This document shows positions 53,816 to 64,000 of a DNA stretch of 64,000 nucleotides, one piece after another (position 1 is the stretch's first letter; every line of letters starts with the position of its first letter). The notes beneath the pieces were generated by a model. The model was not told the DNA's origin. It did no database searches and saw only the letters and a program-made list of their open reading frames with translations. This DNA is from Ligula intestinalis (Eukaryota; Platyhelminthes; Cestoda; Diphyllobothriidea; Diphyllobothriidae): assembly GCA_036362985.1 (NCBI GenBank), contig JAYGXS010000003.1, forward strand, positions 84,682,643 through 84,746,642, in the 5' to 3' direction. Both the position numbers and the translations under genes were made by a program.

Positions 53816-54359
53816 GTTCCCTTTGCTTTGCCTATTTAGCTCTTTAACCGTTGACTTTTATCATCTGTCCTTTTGTTTGGTCTACTTGAGCAAGATTCGA
53901 CGACAGGTTCTTTGTTCTGATAAATTCAAATAACCTGGCAAAGGCTTGATAATTCACTGCTTCGTTGAACCAAACTCGCTTGGGTCATGGAGTGCTGTCA
54001 TTTTCACAGCATTCTTGCCTGTCTTTGTAGCTTACTCCTGTTTGGGTTTAGGATGTTCTGAATCAGTTTAATGTTTTCTCGGTTTTCACGCGACAGAGCG
54101 CCTCGAATTCTCAGTGGCTATTTGAAATACAGACTGCTTTTTAAATGGCCCGCTTGTCCAGAATCTTTTTTACTCATTGATGCATTGCTGAAAATGGACT
54201 CGAAGTTTTACCTGCCCGTGGCTGATTCATACTAAGCCATACGTCTTGAACAAATGGTAGTGAGGTGAATAAGCTTATATCAGGCATGGTGGTAGCAACC
54301 TGGACTTTTTCTAACGCTTATAATTTTACCGTTTTTATTAATTTCGTTTCTCGTTTTAG

Positions 54360-54394
54360 AGAACCAAGGAGAGAAACCAGAGAATCCGTCCTAG
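54360..54394 (+). CDS. Copy B terminal exon
   Basis: After 'tcgttttag', the frame reads ENQGEKPENPS and stops at TAG (54392-54394). The ENPS end and 3' flank match copy A. Confidence 0.72.
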
Positions 54395-56115
54395 TTTACT
54401 GTTTAATGTACTCAACTCACTCTCTATTTTGTATTATATCATTATTTTTCTAAAAAATTTAAACCTGTAGAATTATCGCTGTTAACTTTCCCGAAGATGT
54501 TCCCTGACACTTAATTTTGTACGACAACATTCAGGCAAAAAACATTCAATAAGTTCTCTATGACGACTTTTGCTTTATGTTCTGGCGTTATTTCAAGTGG
54601 AGGACGAGGTGTAAAAACTTTTATTACCTAACTGGCGCAAGATCTATAAGAAGCCTTTGTTACACTAACTCTTCCACAGATCTTGTTTGGATTAGGGAGT
54701 AACTAAAATGCGTACTTTTGGGACCCATTTTGCCATCTGTTTTAATGTGATTAATAGTTTTCCTTCCAAGTATGGGTAAGGGTCGAACTGTGGTCAGACT
54801 GTTTTCGCACTTGCTAGCGTTTGTTAAGGATTGCGAATGCTGTGTATCTAAACTCCCAGATAGGCTGATTTCTCCAGAATCTGACACTCTTAAGTTCAGT
54901 TTATTTAATACTAGTAGGCATGGCCGTCGACGGCCACATTGGAAACCGATAAAAATAAGTTTCGTGTTAGAATATCCATGGTGCTACAAAACAAAGTAGT
55001 ATAATATCATAAATTATAGATATCAACGTTGTCTCAGTATCAGCGACGCGTTGTTTGTCGCACTTTCACGCCAACAGATCGACCAAATGACTATCAGGTG
55101 CATTACGGTCCCGGATACAATCATTTGTGCTCAAACTTGCGGTGTTTTGCTTCAGCACCGCTTTGGCTTACTCACCTTTTCTTACCCCCGGAAGCCTCGT
55201 GATGGCCTCCTCTGCGTACTGAATGTATGTATCACGCTCTTGCTGACCAACTGCGGAAGTCACCTGTGTTTTATTCCTACCTCTCTCTTACCGAATCCTG
55301 TGAAAGTTGCAGCTTACAGAACACACTGTCCAAACTTAACAGTCTTACCTGACTTCTGATTTGAGAAAACTTTTTGTTGTCGACCACCAATCTAGCAATC
55401 AACTCACGTCGGTAGTATTTGAATTTAGTGTGAAGGCCTGCGAGCTTGCAGGTGAAGCCTCTCGTGGAAACTGTGGCCTGTTCAGTGGTCTGTAGCACAT
55501 CATGCCGGCCTTTCTACCAGGTCTAGTACTGTAGTGGCCGTTGATCGGGTGGTTGTTCTCAGGTAAAGCCGTCTGTGTGAATAAAGCCTTGACAAAAAGG
55601 TTTGCATGTCTTCGGATAATTTTTTCGATCGACGACCGTGGTGTTAAAGTCGTAACACCCACTGTCAATGTTATCGGTGTAAGAGAATCAATGTTCCTTC
55701 GTTCGACATTCGCTCTACAATAAGATATTTCGGGCACACCCATATTACTCCGATAGTCGCGATATTCAATTTAAGGAAGATCTGTTTCTGAGCCATTGGA
55801 AGTGTCCTCCTTTCTGGTCAGCGCACAGACCATTCAATGTTTGGAGAAGAACGTACGTAAGTCCAGCCTACCTCAGTCACAGGTATTTGGAATGGGTATT
55901 AACGCTTTTTTGTGGATGTCATCGCTAAGCCATTTCAAGTGGACAAGGAAGAAGTATTATCGAGCGCCGCAGCAATTCGTTTATTACCCTGAGCGCCTCT
56001 ATCTGTCAAATTAGATACATACCTGTGTATGGTCGATTACAACATAATGTCATTTCTATTACTTCTTAACTTCGGAACACACGCATGAACAATGACGAAC
56101 AGAGGCCCTTTGGAT
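54395..56115 (+). other. 3' UTR and 3' part of unit B
   Basis: Matches 24267-25400 and then 29160-30390 of unit A. No coding exon is supported, and open frames in both directions are short and not shared with unit A. Confidence 0.6.
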
Positions 56116-57060
56116 AATTTTAATAACCTGCAGTTCAAGCGAATATCCGACCTGTTGGTCCTAACTGGATGAACTGTACAGGTAGCTCTCTTCTGCTTGT
56201 TATGATAAAAAGTGCACTCACATTTCTTATGAAGTTTAAGTGGTTAACTCTTAAGCCGTGCTCATCCTTAATTGCATTAAATCTAACGGATTTCAAATAT
56301 TGGATCGGTACCGCCCCGAAATCCTTTCGCCGAATATATTACATTAGGTCGACAAACGTTGCCATATATTGAGCCATTAAAAATATCTGGCGATTAATCT
56401 TTCCGTAATCTGATTTGCTGACAGTTTTCAGACTTCGCAAAATTGGTGAGACCGCCTGTCGCATAGCCTCCTCCCCAGGTGTTCTTCTTCGACGAAGCGC
56501 AGGCATATCTCCGGGATGCGGGGAAGCAGTCAAGGTCACTGCCGCATTTGTGAGCCATTAGCGCACTCAGAGCGTGCGTCAATGCATACCAGACTGCTTT
56601 CATCAATATGTATTTTTATTAAGGGTAATGTTCAGACCAGAAAGGGTGAATGATAACGACAGATGCCGAGTAACATAGCCTCCTAAACCTTTGTAGCCTT
56701 TAATCAGCACCACAAATGAATTGCATAGTGAAATAATGAAGCTTGAAGCAATATAAGATTATGCATATTACGAACACGGTCAAATTCTAACATCGTAAGA
56801 GTGAATTAGTTTGTGATCGTTTTCTTGATAGATAATAATATTTATTTAATAGCAACCATTCAAGAAAATTTCGGGCGAAGTCACCTGTACTGCTGGCAGT
56901 TGTTTTTTTTCATAATCTTGCTCTTGAGAGCGGTACCTTCCCTTCGTTGTGGAAGGAATTGCAATAATGCCTATTCCCAAGCACGGCCGATTGACATCAT
57001 TTGACAACTAAAGGCCAATAAATACACTTCCCGCCGCCTCGAAGAGAGTTCAGTATATTT
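56116..57060 (+). repeat. Start of a third unit (unit C)
   Basis: 'gcagttcaagcgaatatccgac', 'ctgcttgttatgataaaaagtgcactcac' and 'gtttaagtggttaactctta' match 8390-8510 and 34890-34995. From about 56640 on I find no match and no gene. Confidence 0.65.
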
Positions 57061-57074
57061 TGGGTAGTAGGCAA

Positions 57075-58330
57075 TGCATTTGAAGACCCTATTGAAACCC
57101 TTGGAGACTTTGATCAAAGAAAAGATTATGCGTCACTTGACAGAGAACAACCTGCTCATTGCATTTCAACATGAATTTCGCGACAAAAATCTTGTGACAC
57201 CTGCTAGCTCTCCTTCCTTGATTGTAGGCAACATTCCAGAGACAGTGCTTTTGCCCTTTATACTGTCTATTTTGATTTAACTAAGGGCTTTGATCGGGTC
57301 GATCTTAACCTCCTCCTTCTGAAACTGGCCTCTTTTGGCATAGGTAGCAAGCCTCTGAACTTAATATCTTCCTATTTGGATGCTCGCACACAACGAGTAA
57401 AAATTTTCAAGGTAATCTCAAGCCCCATGCATGTGAGGAGTGGAGTTATACAGGGTAGTGTACTGGAGCCATTCTTATTTTGCCTTTTTGTCAACGACGT
57501 TCCAAATTATTCTCAGTATGGTAGACCCTTCATTAACACTGATGATTTAAAAGATGCTTATCAGTATAAACCGGCAGATCGCAACATCGTGCTCGAGCTT
57601 ATAAAAACGGAGCTTCAGGCCTTAGCCCAGTGGTGTTGCACATGGCGCCTCACCCTTTCATGGCACAAATGTTCCGTTATGGTTGTTGGTGACGATCATC
57701 AACCGGAATTAAGCATTGACGGCCACGAACTAAATGTCCCAGGAGTTATCAAGGATTTGGGCATATCCTACTCTAATAGTCTCAATTTGTCAGAGCACTG
57801 TGCCCTGATAGTCTCGAAAGCACGCCAAAACACCGGATTTATCCTTAGAAATTTAGAGACTTTAAAGGTTAGAACTAGCCTTTATAATATGTATGTGAGA
57901 CCTAGTCTTGAATACTGCTCGCCCCTATTCAGTATTCTGCCCACTAGTGAACGGAAGAAAATAGAATCGGTGCAGCACATCCTCACTAGAAGAGTTTTCA
58001 CTACAGAACACCGTAACGTACCCTGCCAACAAAGGCGTGAACTGATAAAGCTGGATCCCCTGTGGCTTCGTAGATTGCAGAAGGGTCTATTTTTACTGGT
58101 TTAACTTTTGAATGGCCAAACCTTTAATCCTCTCAGTGCAATAAGGCAGCTCGAGCACTTACGACGCGCCAGTCATCGAGATGTGTTTTTATTTCTTCCT
58201 ATGGCACGCACTGCTAAGTACCGGCAATTCTTTTCATTAAACGTCATATCAAACTGGATTAGTTGTCCAAAAGTATTAAAACCGAGCAAAGCTACCCTAT
58301 GTTTAAATGAGTTCTAACTAGTTTTCTACA
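57075..58330 (+). mobile_element. LINE RT remnant with altered active site
   Basis: LETLIKEKIMRHLTENNLLI and FQHEF, then after frame breaks LTKGFDRVDL-like and SGVIQGSVLEPFLFCLFVND. Where the YADD box is expected it reads INTDDLKDAY, so Tyr-Ala is replaced. The C-terminal domain is readable (GVIKDLGISYSNSLNLSEHC, VRPSLEYCSPLFSILPTSER, VQHILTRRVF). The family is related to the 6196-8106 element. It stops at 58104 and continues in another frame to about 58315. Confidence 0.82.
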
Positions 58331-58609
58331 TTCAGGACAACTTACACGAATTTTGCGTGCTGACTCGGTGGAATCACTGTTTCACTCTGATGGTGTTCGT
58401 GGACTTTGAACCCCGCCAGGCTTCATGCTGAAGATAATGCTGCTGAAACTGTAGCCAGCAGTCTGCTCACCCTTCAGCCGATAGTGGACAACTTTTGCCG
58501 ACAACCATTGAAGGAAGTCTGAGAACACTGTGTTCTGGTACCAACCCTCATCATCCAAAACTAATGTCCCTTAAAGATATGCAGCTTTTCTCTGGCTGAT
58601 ATGTCAATT

Positions 58610-58800
58610 CAGTTTAGAACTGTACATTTATTCCGTGTGTATTGTACTTTTGAATTCAGGTTTTTTCACTCGCCCAGTATTGGCAAAACACAAATTGAAT
58701 CAGAATCAATACTGGCTGCAAACGAAGGAGTTTGTTTTAGGTTTTTTCCTGTCTTCAGTGATTTGAAAGGCGCCCAAGAAGTGCTTTACTCACTCTTTAA
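58610..58800 (+). repeat. Repeat shared with 40965-41245
   Basis: 'caggttttttcact', 'gaaggagtttgttttaggttttttcctgtcttc' and 'gcgccca.gaagtgctttac' match the copy inside gypsy-1. 'gtaaactggca.aataaacata' that follows also occurs at 39149. Confidence 0.6.
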
Positions 58801-58859
58801 ATTTGCTTGTAAACTGGCAAAATAAACATACACATACCCAGTCACTCTATATGCCAACA

Positions 58860-59720
58860 GAGCGCACGGCAGACAGGTGTCCCACTCTGTGGAAGGGAAG
58901 CGGACAACAAAATCTTTCAGGAGGTTGATGAGCGTCCGGTTTGTACTTTTGACCAGCTCATTGCCTCTCGGTTGTCCGGAGGTGGTACGCGTCTTGTGGA
59001 TAACGAGAAGGTTGCATATGTATTGGAGCAATCTTTTCTGGAAGTTTGCGCCGCAATTTGAATTTAAAGACAGGGATGCGCCAAAGCGGCATATCCACTC
59101 GCTAAATATAGCGTCCATCACCATGACCGTGTCCTGTTTGGCGATAGGGATAGTCTTAGCCCACTTGGTGAATAAATCAACTAACACAAGTATAAAGCGG
59201 TTCCTTGCCAGGGTGGGGGGGGGGGGTCAAGTGCTCCATCGATATCGACGCTGACTCGTTCGAGCGGAAAACCTGTAGTCATGGATTGCATGGGCGCTTG
59301 AAACTTAGGGATGGGACCCTTGAAAGAAGGCAGGTGGCGCATGCGTTGCAGAAAGTGGACACGTCGTCACGGAAATGCGGCCATTAGAATCTCTGGCGTA
59401 CCGCGGCCTCCGTTTGGGAGGACCCTTCATAACTAAGTTCTTGATGAAGGTCGTTGAGAACAGTGTTTGTTAAAGTATCGGGGACAACGAGACGGGCAGG
59501 CTGTGCCGAAGTGACCTTAAGAAAGAGGAGTTCACTCTCAAGAAACAAATTCCCCCACTGGTTACACAGAATGCGGGCGGCTTCTGAGGAACCGCGCATG
59601 TCAGTCTCTGTTGGCCGGGGGTGACCGTGGAGCTGGTGGTCATAAATAATAGCAGTGTGGGGGTCGGTGCTTCGAGCAAACACCCAATGATAACAAGTGG
59701 GTTCACTAACCGTTTAAGCG
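58860..59720 (-). pseudogene. gypsy-3 integrase
   Basis: DLHQELSYEGSSQTEAAVRQ (zinc domain start, His partly lost), RVSVDIDGALD before the G/C run, MLVDLFTKWAKTIPIAKQDT, then SLNSNCGANFQKR and GNELVKSTNRTLINLL. The second catalytic Asp of H-S-D-x-G-A-N reads Asn (N-S-N-C-G-A-N). The first Asp and the Glu of the core are still visible. Confidence 0.82.
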
Positions 59721-59779
59721 GCAACCAAAGCGGGTTCAGCGGACGGCTCAGTTGGCGGCGTCGTGGAGGGTCGTCGGGA

Positions 59780-60414
59780 AATCGCATCGGTGTTGCCATT
59801 TGGGCAGCCGGGTCTAAACTGGCACTTAAAGGTGAACTGCTGTAAGAGTTCCCGCCAGCAGGCATATTGGCCCTCAGTGTCGTTGAGGTTATGTAGCCAC
59901 TGTAAGGCTTTGTGGTCAATGCGAATAACTAATGGTCAGTTTAATAAGAAGGGTTTGAAGCGTTTAATGAATGTTATAAGGGCGAGCAACTCCCCACAAT
60001 ATGTTTATAGTTACGTTCCGGTTTGATAAGGGACCGACTGGCAAAACAGACAGGCAATTCGCGCCTGTTGTCGTTGGCCTAAAAAAGGACTGCGCCAATA
60101 GCACCTGCGCTAGCATCGCTGTCGAGGGGAAAAGGTGGGGCATCCGGGGCTGTGCTGAGGAACATGAGGACGAGCGCGGCGGTAAGGCAGTTTTTCAACT
60201 CCTTGAACGCAAGCTGACATGCATCTGGCCAAGCGAACTTGCGGTCGCGTTTAGTCAGCTGATACAAGGGACGAGTGATTTCCGTAAAAACCCTCAATGA
60301 AGCGGTGGTGGTACGAAATGCGGCCAAGAAAGCCCCTGACTTCGTTGGCTGATGAGGGGACGGGCCACTTGTGGACTGCGTTGATCTTATCAAGTGAGAC
60401 GTGAAGGCCCACAT
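59780..60414 (-). pseudogene. gypsy-3 RNase H
   Basis: LYQLTKRDRKFAWPDACQLA, FKELKNCLTA, then PPFPLDSDASAGAIGAVLF with the first Asp. The tether FRPGCPNGNTDAISR lies near 59790-59840, in another frame. Confidence 0.8.
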
Positions 60415-61145
60415 GGGTGACTTCGTGTCCCAGGAACGTGACGTGACGCCGCAGGAATTGACATTTATGTGGGATGAGGCGGAAACCCGCAGCGTGCAAG
60501 GCGAAGAGAACTGCGGCGAAATTTATCAGTATGCTCTGAAATCGAGCGGCAAAACACAGTCACGTCGTCTAGGTAGATCAGGCAGCGAGTAGGATACGGG
60601 TGAGCCAACGCGCACTGCATCAGCCGTTGAAAGGTGGCTGATGCATTGCAAAGACCGACAGGCGTCGTCTCAAACTCGAAAAGCCCTTGCGGCAAGACGA
60701 AAGCCGTTTTTTAACGGTCGTCCAGCTCTACCTCGACTTGCCAGTAGCCAGACTTTACATGCAGCGTGGTGAACCACGGGGCCCCAGCAAGGGCATCAAG
60801 AGTGACGCCAATTCGAGGTAACAAGTACGAATCTCGCGTTATAAGTGCCTTAAGTCGATGACAGTCGATGCCAAACCGAATGCGCCCATCCTTATTGGCC
60901 ACTAGCGTGACCAGGAAAGCCCAGGGTGACTAAGATGGCCGTTTAACTTTGGCTTTAGGCGTCTTTAGGAGCATGTCATACACCTCTTGTTGAAAATGTG
61001 GCGGTATCCACCGTGGTGGTAGCCAAATTGGTTTGGCGGTGCCAGTGTCTATGGCGCGTTGAACGACCACTGTACGGCCGAGGGATGAGTCGTCCCACGC
61101 AAAAATGTTACCCGCCTCGGCAGGCAGATCGCAGAGGACATGCAT
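60251..61145 (-). pseudogene. gypsy-3 reverse transcriptase
   Basis: Four overlapping frame segments: SSLGRTVVVQRAIDTGTAKP, ANKDGRIRFGIDCHRLKALI, WFTTLHVKSGYWQVEVELDD, LPQGLFEFETTPVGLCNASA, CLIYLDDVTVFCRS (YLDD intact), then HKCQFLRRHVTFLGHEVTHV and SYHHRFI. In TLDxKSGY the Asp reads His (TLHVKSGY), so the first catalytic Asp is lost. Confidence 0.85.
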
Positions 61146-61329
61146 GTCCTGCCTGTGATATCTGGATCAGTGGGCATAACGGACTCGATGTCTATGGCAG
61201 AAAGAGCAACATCCACCGACATAGCAGCACAGATAGCCCTTGTGTCAAATGAACAAGGACTGGCCCTACGTCCGGCGGCTCCTATGCGAACGTCAGAGTG
61301 CAGTCACACGCGTTCAGAAAACATCCGTG

Positions 61330-61620
61330 GTCCGATAAGAAGTCGAGCCCTAGAATAATGCCTCACGTCAGCGTAGGTGTAACTACGACAGTGTGTTCAC
61401 GGGTCCTGGACGGGAACGCGAGTAGAAGAATAATGGAACTGAGTACGACCATGCCCGCGCCCGTGGCGGTGTGGAGTGTAGTGGCGTGCGCGGATGGGCA
61501 AATATGACTGGCTCAGGTATCAGAGAGCTGATCAGCTCTTAAAAGGAATGCGGAGGCACCAGTGCCGATCGACGCCTTAACAGATTATCTGTTTAGGCGA
61601 ACCGTAATGTAAAAGTGTCA
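61330..61620 (-). pseudogene. gypsy-3 protease, active-site Asp lost
   Basis: VKASIGTGASAFLLRADQLS, where DTGAS reads GTGAS, and the C-terminal WGIILGLDFLSDHGCFLNAC block. Together these identify the retroviral-type aspartic protease of the element. Confidence 0.75.
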
Positions 61621-61640
61621 TTAGAAAAGGTCTTATTAGA

Positions 61641-62160
61641 AAAACAGGAACAATGTCGTAACCTTCATTGTTTGTCCATATAAGGTTGCGTTGATGGTCA
61701 CGGGATGGTCCGTGGGGCGGGTTCCTGGGTGAAACCTTGTAGGGGTTCCTGAAGCCAACGTTCCTGTTTTCCCGGTCCTGATGGTAGGACGATGGAACCC
61801 GAGAATGCGACCACGACTGGGTTTCGGATTGCTGGTTGGTTGGAGCAAGTTCATTGCCCTATTTGCCCTATTCGCACAGGTTCACCGGTATTGAGTGGGG
61901 CAACGCGCAATAAACGCAACCAAAAACACCAAAACGTAAACAAAATAAAATAAGAGTATAAAAAACCAAAGCAAAAAATGCAATGCAAAAAATAAGCAAT
62001 GAAGACAGATATATCAATAAAAAGCAGCCATTAACCCAATTTTGGCAAAGAAAAAGCCAAAAAACAAACATGTCAAATAGAACCTGGCAGATACGGAAAT
62101 ATGCGCAAAATGATATCAGGCCAAAAAACGTGAAAGCAAGGTAAATTCAGGACATACTTA
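61641..62160. other. No recognisable feature
   Basis: Includes an A-rich, low-complexity stretch (about 61905-62080). I see no LTR for gypsy-3 and no gene. Confidence 0.4.
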
Positions 62161-62198
62161 ATGACATATATCGGTCATCCTACAAGGTTCTCGAAGCG

Positions 62199-62231
62199 TA
62201 CATGTCATTACAGTCGTTGATGACTTTGTAC
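62199..62231. repeat. 33-bp direct repeat, outer copy
   Basis: Equal to 62353-62385 except at one base. It duplicates the last codons of the transposase frame (KVINDCNDMY on the minus strand), 154 bp beyond its end. Confidence 0.9.
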
Positions 62232-62345
62232 CGTACGTGGTTCGTCTTATACGTGCCGTGCTTATCTTCACCATGTCGACTGACCCACAGATGTGAGCCC
62301 TAGTAGTGACGGCTAGCCCTACCCTGGTATCAGTAACATGTCTAC

Positions 62346-63401
62346 TCAACCATACATGTCATTACAGTCATTGATGACTTTGTACGATGAGAATCGGCAA
62401 CCACACACGTCCACCCAGTCACTCATGCTGCTCACCCCACTGGTGGCTTTAATATTCTCAACGAATTTATCTGACGCATTATCCGTCAGTCTCTTATATA
62501 TAGCTGCCACGTGTAGGGAAAACCCGTCTTGAGGCCTTCGGTTGACATATTCTTTCGCCTCCGGCCTTTCACTGTCAACATTCTTAACCCCCACCAGACG
62601 CATAAGTTTCTTTACACATTCCGGCATGCTTGTGTACCACCGGCATTTTTCCTTTATCCTACGATAAAGACTCTCGCTCTCATTCGTAGTATTGTCACTT
62701 AAAGTGACAACCTTAACGCGGACATGGTGAGCCCATATGTCCTGGCAGCTTAACCTATTGGCCTCCATATAAGACCACAACTGAGGATAATGGGCTCGGA
62801 TGTCTTGAAATATTCCTCTAAATTTTAAACGGCTTAGTGTATACACAGCATTTCTATCAAAAACCATAGCATTGCTGGCTGTATGTCCTCCATATAGCCT
62901 ACCAACCTTGCGCCTGAAGGCCTGAAGGACGTGAAATGTGCACATTGGGATGCGAATTTTCACTTCATCAAATTCTTGCTCCCAGGCTTTTATATCACGA
63001 ACATCCTTATCGACCAAAACCGTACGTTTTTCCATGGCTGCGCAGCCCATGAATTCCTCAAATTTCCTCAAGACCCATTCAACTAAATCGGCCGTTTCAT
63101 TTTTAATTTAAGTATAGCATACTGACCACGCATGGCCATGCTTGTCGGTTTTCACTACGTGATATAATGCAAACCGATGACGATTCGTTCCGTAGGTGCC
63201 ACTTATTTGCACCACCTTTGCATACTAGGCAAACAGGTTTTTCAGCGATGGCGCCGTAAAACATACGGCTTCGAGCCCATCGTCGACGTATATAGAGTCG
63301 TAGAGACTGCCTCCTTCGAAATTTTGCAGGGCAGTCGTCTTTGCTGTTGCGGACGGATCAGGCCGCAAAATTCGCCTTCTCACGTTCGCAATGTCCTTCA
63401 T
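62346..63401 (-). pseudogene. MULE-type DNA transposase, decayed
   Basis: The minus strand runs from MKDIANVRRRILRPDPS (63401), with in-frame TAG (63226-63228) and TAA (63108-63110), to the stop at 62346. Blocks: VVQISGTYGTN, ALYHVVKTDKHGHAW, then VLVDKDVRDIKAWEQEF, CTFHVLQAFRRKV and a His/Cys-poor helical C-terminus. The layout (xDGTY.TN, DKD, C.FHVL.A.RR) is that of Mutator-like (MULE/FAR1/ZSWIM-like) transposases. The first catalytic Asp is Ser here. Terminal inverted repeats were not located. No SWIM finger is seen. Confidence 0.72.
62353..62385. repeat. 33-bp direct repeat, inner copy
   Basis: The last codons of the transposase frame. See the partner at 62199-62231. Confidence 0.9.
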
Positions 63402-63595
63402 CCTACAATTTATGCCATAGGACTCTTACAGTATTTGCGTTATAGAACAAGATGCTCATTTTTCAAAAAGATGTTCAGACAACCTGCTGAGAGCTTTAAT
63501 TGGTATACGATACAGAGAAGTGTTTCATAATATTTTTAGCCCTAAGATTGCCACCGTGTACACATCGAGACTACACGCATTTGTACTTTACCGTG

Positions 63596-63925
63596 CTATA
63601 TGCATGTTGTCTCTGGTAGTCCGCTGCTGCGGGCTACTATAAAACAGCAGTTTGTGGCCTGAAAACTCCAATAAGGTAAGCAAGTTTTGCCTACTTTTTC
63701 GAAATCCCGAACATTTGACATAAGTTCTGGATGCATGTTGAAAATTCTTTTTTGCATCGCCCTTTTAAATTGCGAATGTAAAACTTGTGCTTGTTCTCTA
63801 GCTAATGCTGCTAAATAAAAATAATGCATAAATTCTCTTTTAGGCGACGACAGGCTCAACGTCCGAAAATCATGCAAATACTTCTTCTTAAAAATGCTTT
63901 CAGTATCCAAATATTCAGGAGGCAC
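63596..63925 (-). other. Unrecognised open frame
   Basis: 109 codons from a Met, with a helical, basic stretch (REFMHYFYLAALAREQAQVL, then KRAMQKRIFNMHPELM). It lies upstream of the transposase on the same strand. I do not recognise a domain. It could be a 5' part of the same element or chance. Confidence 0.3.
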
Positions 63926-64000
63926 TCACTCGTGATTGTTCAGCATATCGAAGGACGTTACAGAGATGCCCTTTTAAACTCTATGATTGACATTAAATTA

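Larger units (their letters stand above)
48174..54394 (+). pseudogene. C2H2 zinc-finger gene, copy B (expanded and partly decayed finger array)
   Basis: Exons homologous to copy A lie at 48174-48218, 48330-48576 and 54360-54394, with ten finger exons or remnants between. Damaged fingers: 49136 (acceptor AG to AA, His to Asn), 49660 (His to Asn), 50211 (TAA at the first His), 51567 (acceptor AG to AT), 52063 (84 nt, His lost), 52391 (half exon with stop) and 53091 (23-nt deletion, donor lost). Intact fingers: 50971, 53340 and 53729. All full exons are phase 1-1, so skipping the bad exons would still leave an open product with the spacer, a few fingers and the ENPS tail. It is either a pseudogene in progress or a reduced protein. 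Transcript evidence would decide. Confidence 0.75.
34885..56115 (+). repeat. Segmental-duplication unit B
   Basis: Same order as unit A: start block (34885-35000), 39190-39650, 46095-48170, zinc-finger gene copy B (48174-54394), 3' part (54395-56115). Insertions specific to this unit are the LINE at 35186-39062 and gypsy-1 at 39681-46090. The unit lacks the intronic LINE and Penelope copies of unit A, so those came after the duplication or were lost. Confidence 0.75.
58805..61640 (-). mobile_element. Ty3/gypsy element (gypsy-3), internal region only, wrecked
   Basis: The minus strand reads, from high to low coordinates, protease, RT, RNase H and integrase in the Ty3/gypsy order, related to gypsy-1 by block sequence. 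I found no LTR on either side. Every domain is broken by frame changes. A run of 12 G (59215-59226) disrupts the integrase. Confidence 0.85.

Noticed and set aside
58425..58450. Hammerhead-like CTGAAGA...GAAAC in the LINE tail
   Set aside because: Both boxes exist but the ten bases between do not form stem II, and no Penelope sequence is near.

Overview
The window is eukaryotic nuclear DNA, most likely from a parasitic flatworm (trematode or diphyllobothriidean tapeworm). The support is the mix of elements: decayed CR1/Jockey-like LINEs, Penelope-like elements with GIY-YIG endonucleases, Ty3/gypsy elements, a retroelement-linked C2H2 remnant of the 'GLVGHLR' type, and host genes cut into many short exons with GT-AG introns. 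The taxon is inferred from family composition only. There are no bacterial operons, rRNA genes or CRISPR arrays, and I recognised no tRNA gene.

The host content is one gene family. A C2H2 zinc-finger gene is present twice on the + strand. Copy A (12105-24266) has a 45-nt exon, a 247-nt Ser/Pro/Thr-rich exon, five single-finger exons of exactly 87 nt and a short terminal exon. All of its splice sites and zinc ligands look intact. Copy B (48174-54394) has the same two leading exons and the same terminal exon, but about ten finger exons. Most of these are broken by lost splice sites, zinc-ligand His changes, a stop codon or deletions. Every full finger exon is phase 1-1, so fingers can be gained, lost or skipped without changing frame. 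The framework of the fingers is constant while the DNA-contact helix positions differ in nearly every one. I did not find the 5' exon with the start codon for either copy.

Both genes lie in a tandem segmental duplication whose units are about 20 kb or more. The tail of an earlier unit is at about 486-1115. Unit A is about 8380-30393, unit B about 34885-56115, and a third copy of the unit start follows at about 56116. The same boundary sequence recurs at 8387, 30350/34885 and 56115, with an inverted fragment at 28385-28570.

The rest is mobile DNA. 1-8380: LINE fragments, a 72-81 bp minisatellite, a Penelope fragment, a gag fragment and a LINE with a 636-codon open frame. 11040-22210: Penelope and LINE insertions upstream of and inside the introns of copy A. 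25640-29060: small LINE and repeat fragments. 30394-34884: a Ty3/gypsy element on the minus strand with both LTRs and a 4-bp target duplication, inserted in the boundary between units A and B. 35186-39062: a LINE with PHD-like ORF1, AP endonuclease and RT. 39681-46090: a second Ty3/gypsy element with both LTRs and a LINE nested in its RNase H. 57075-61640: a LINE and a third, wrecked Ty3/gypsy element. 62346-63401: a decayed MULE-type DNA transposase on the minus strand. No transposon seen here looks autonomous. The zinc-finger gene of copy A is the only coding unit that appears undamaged.
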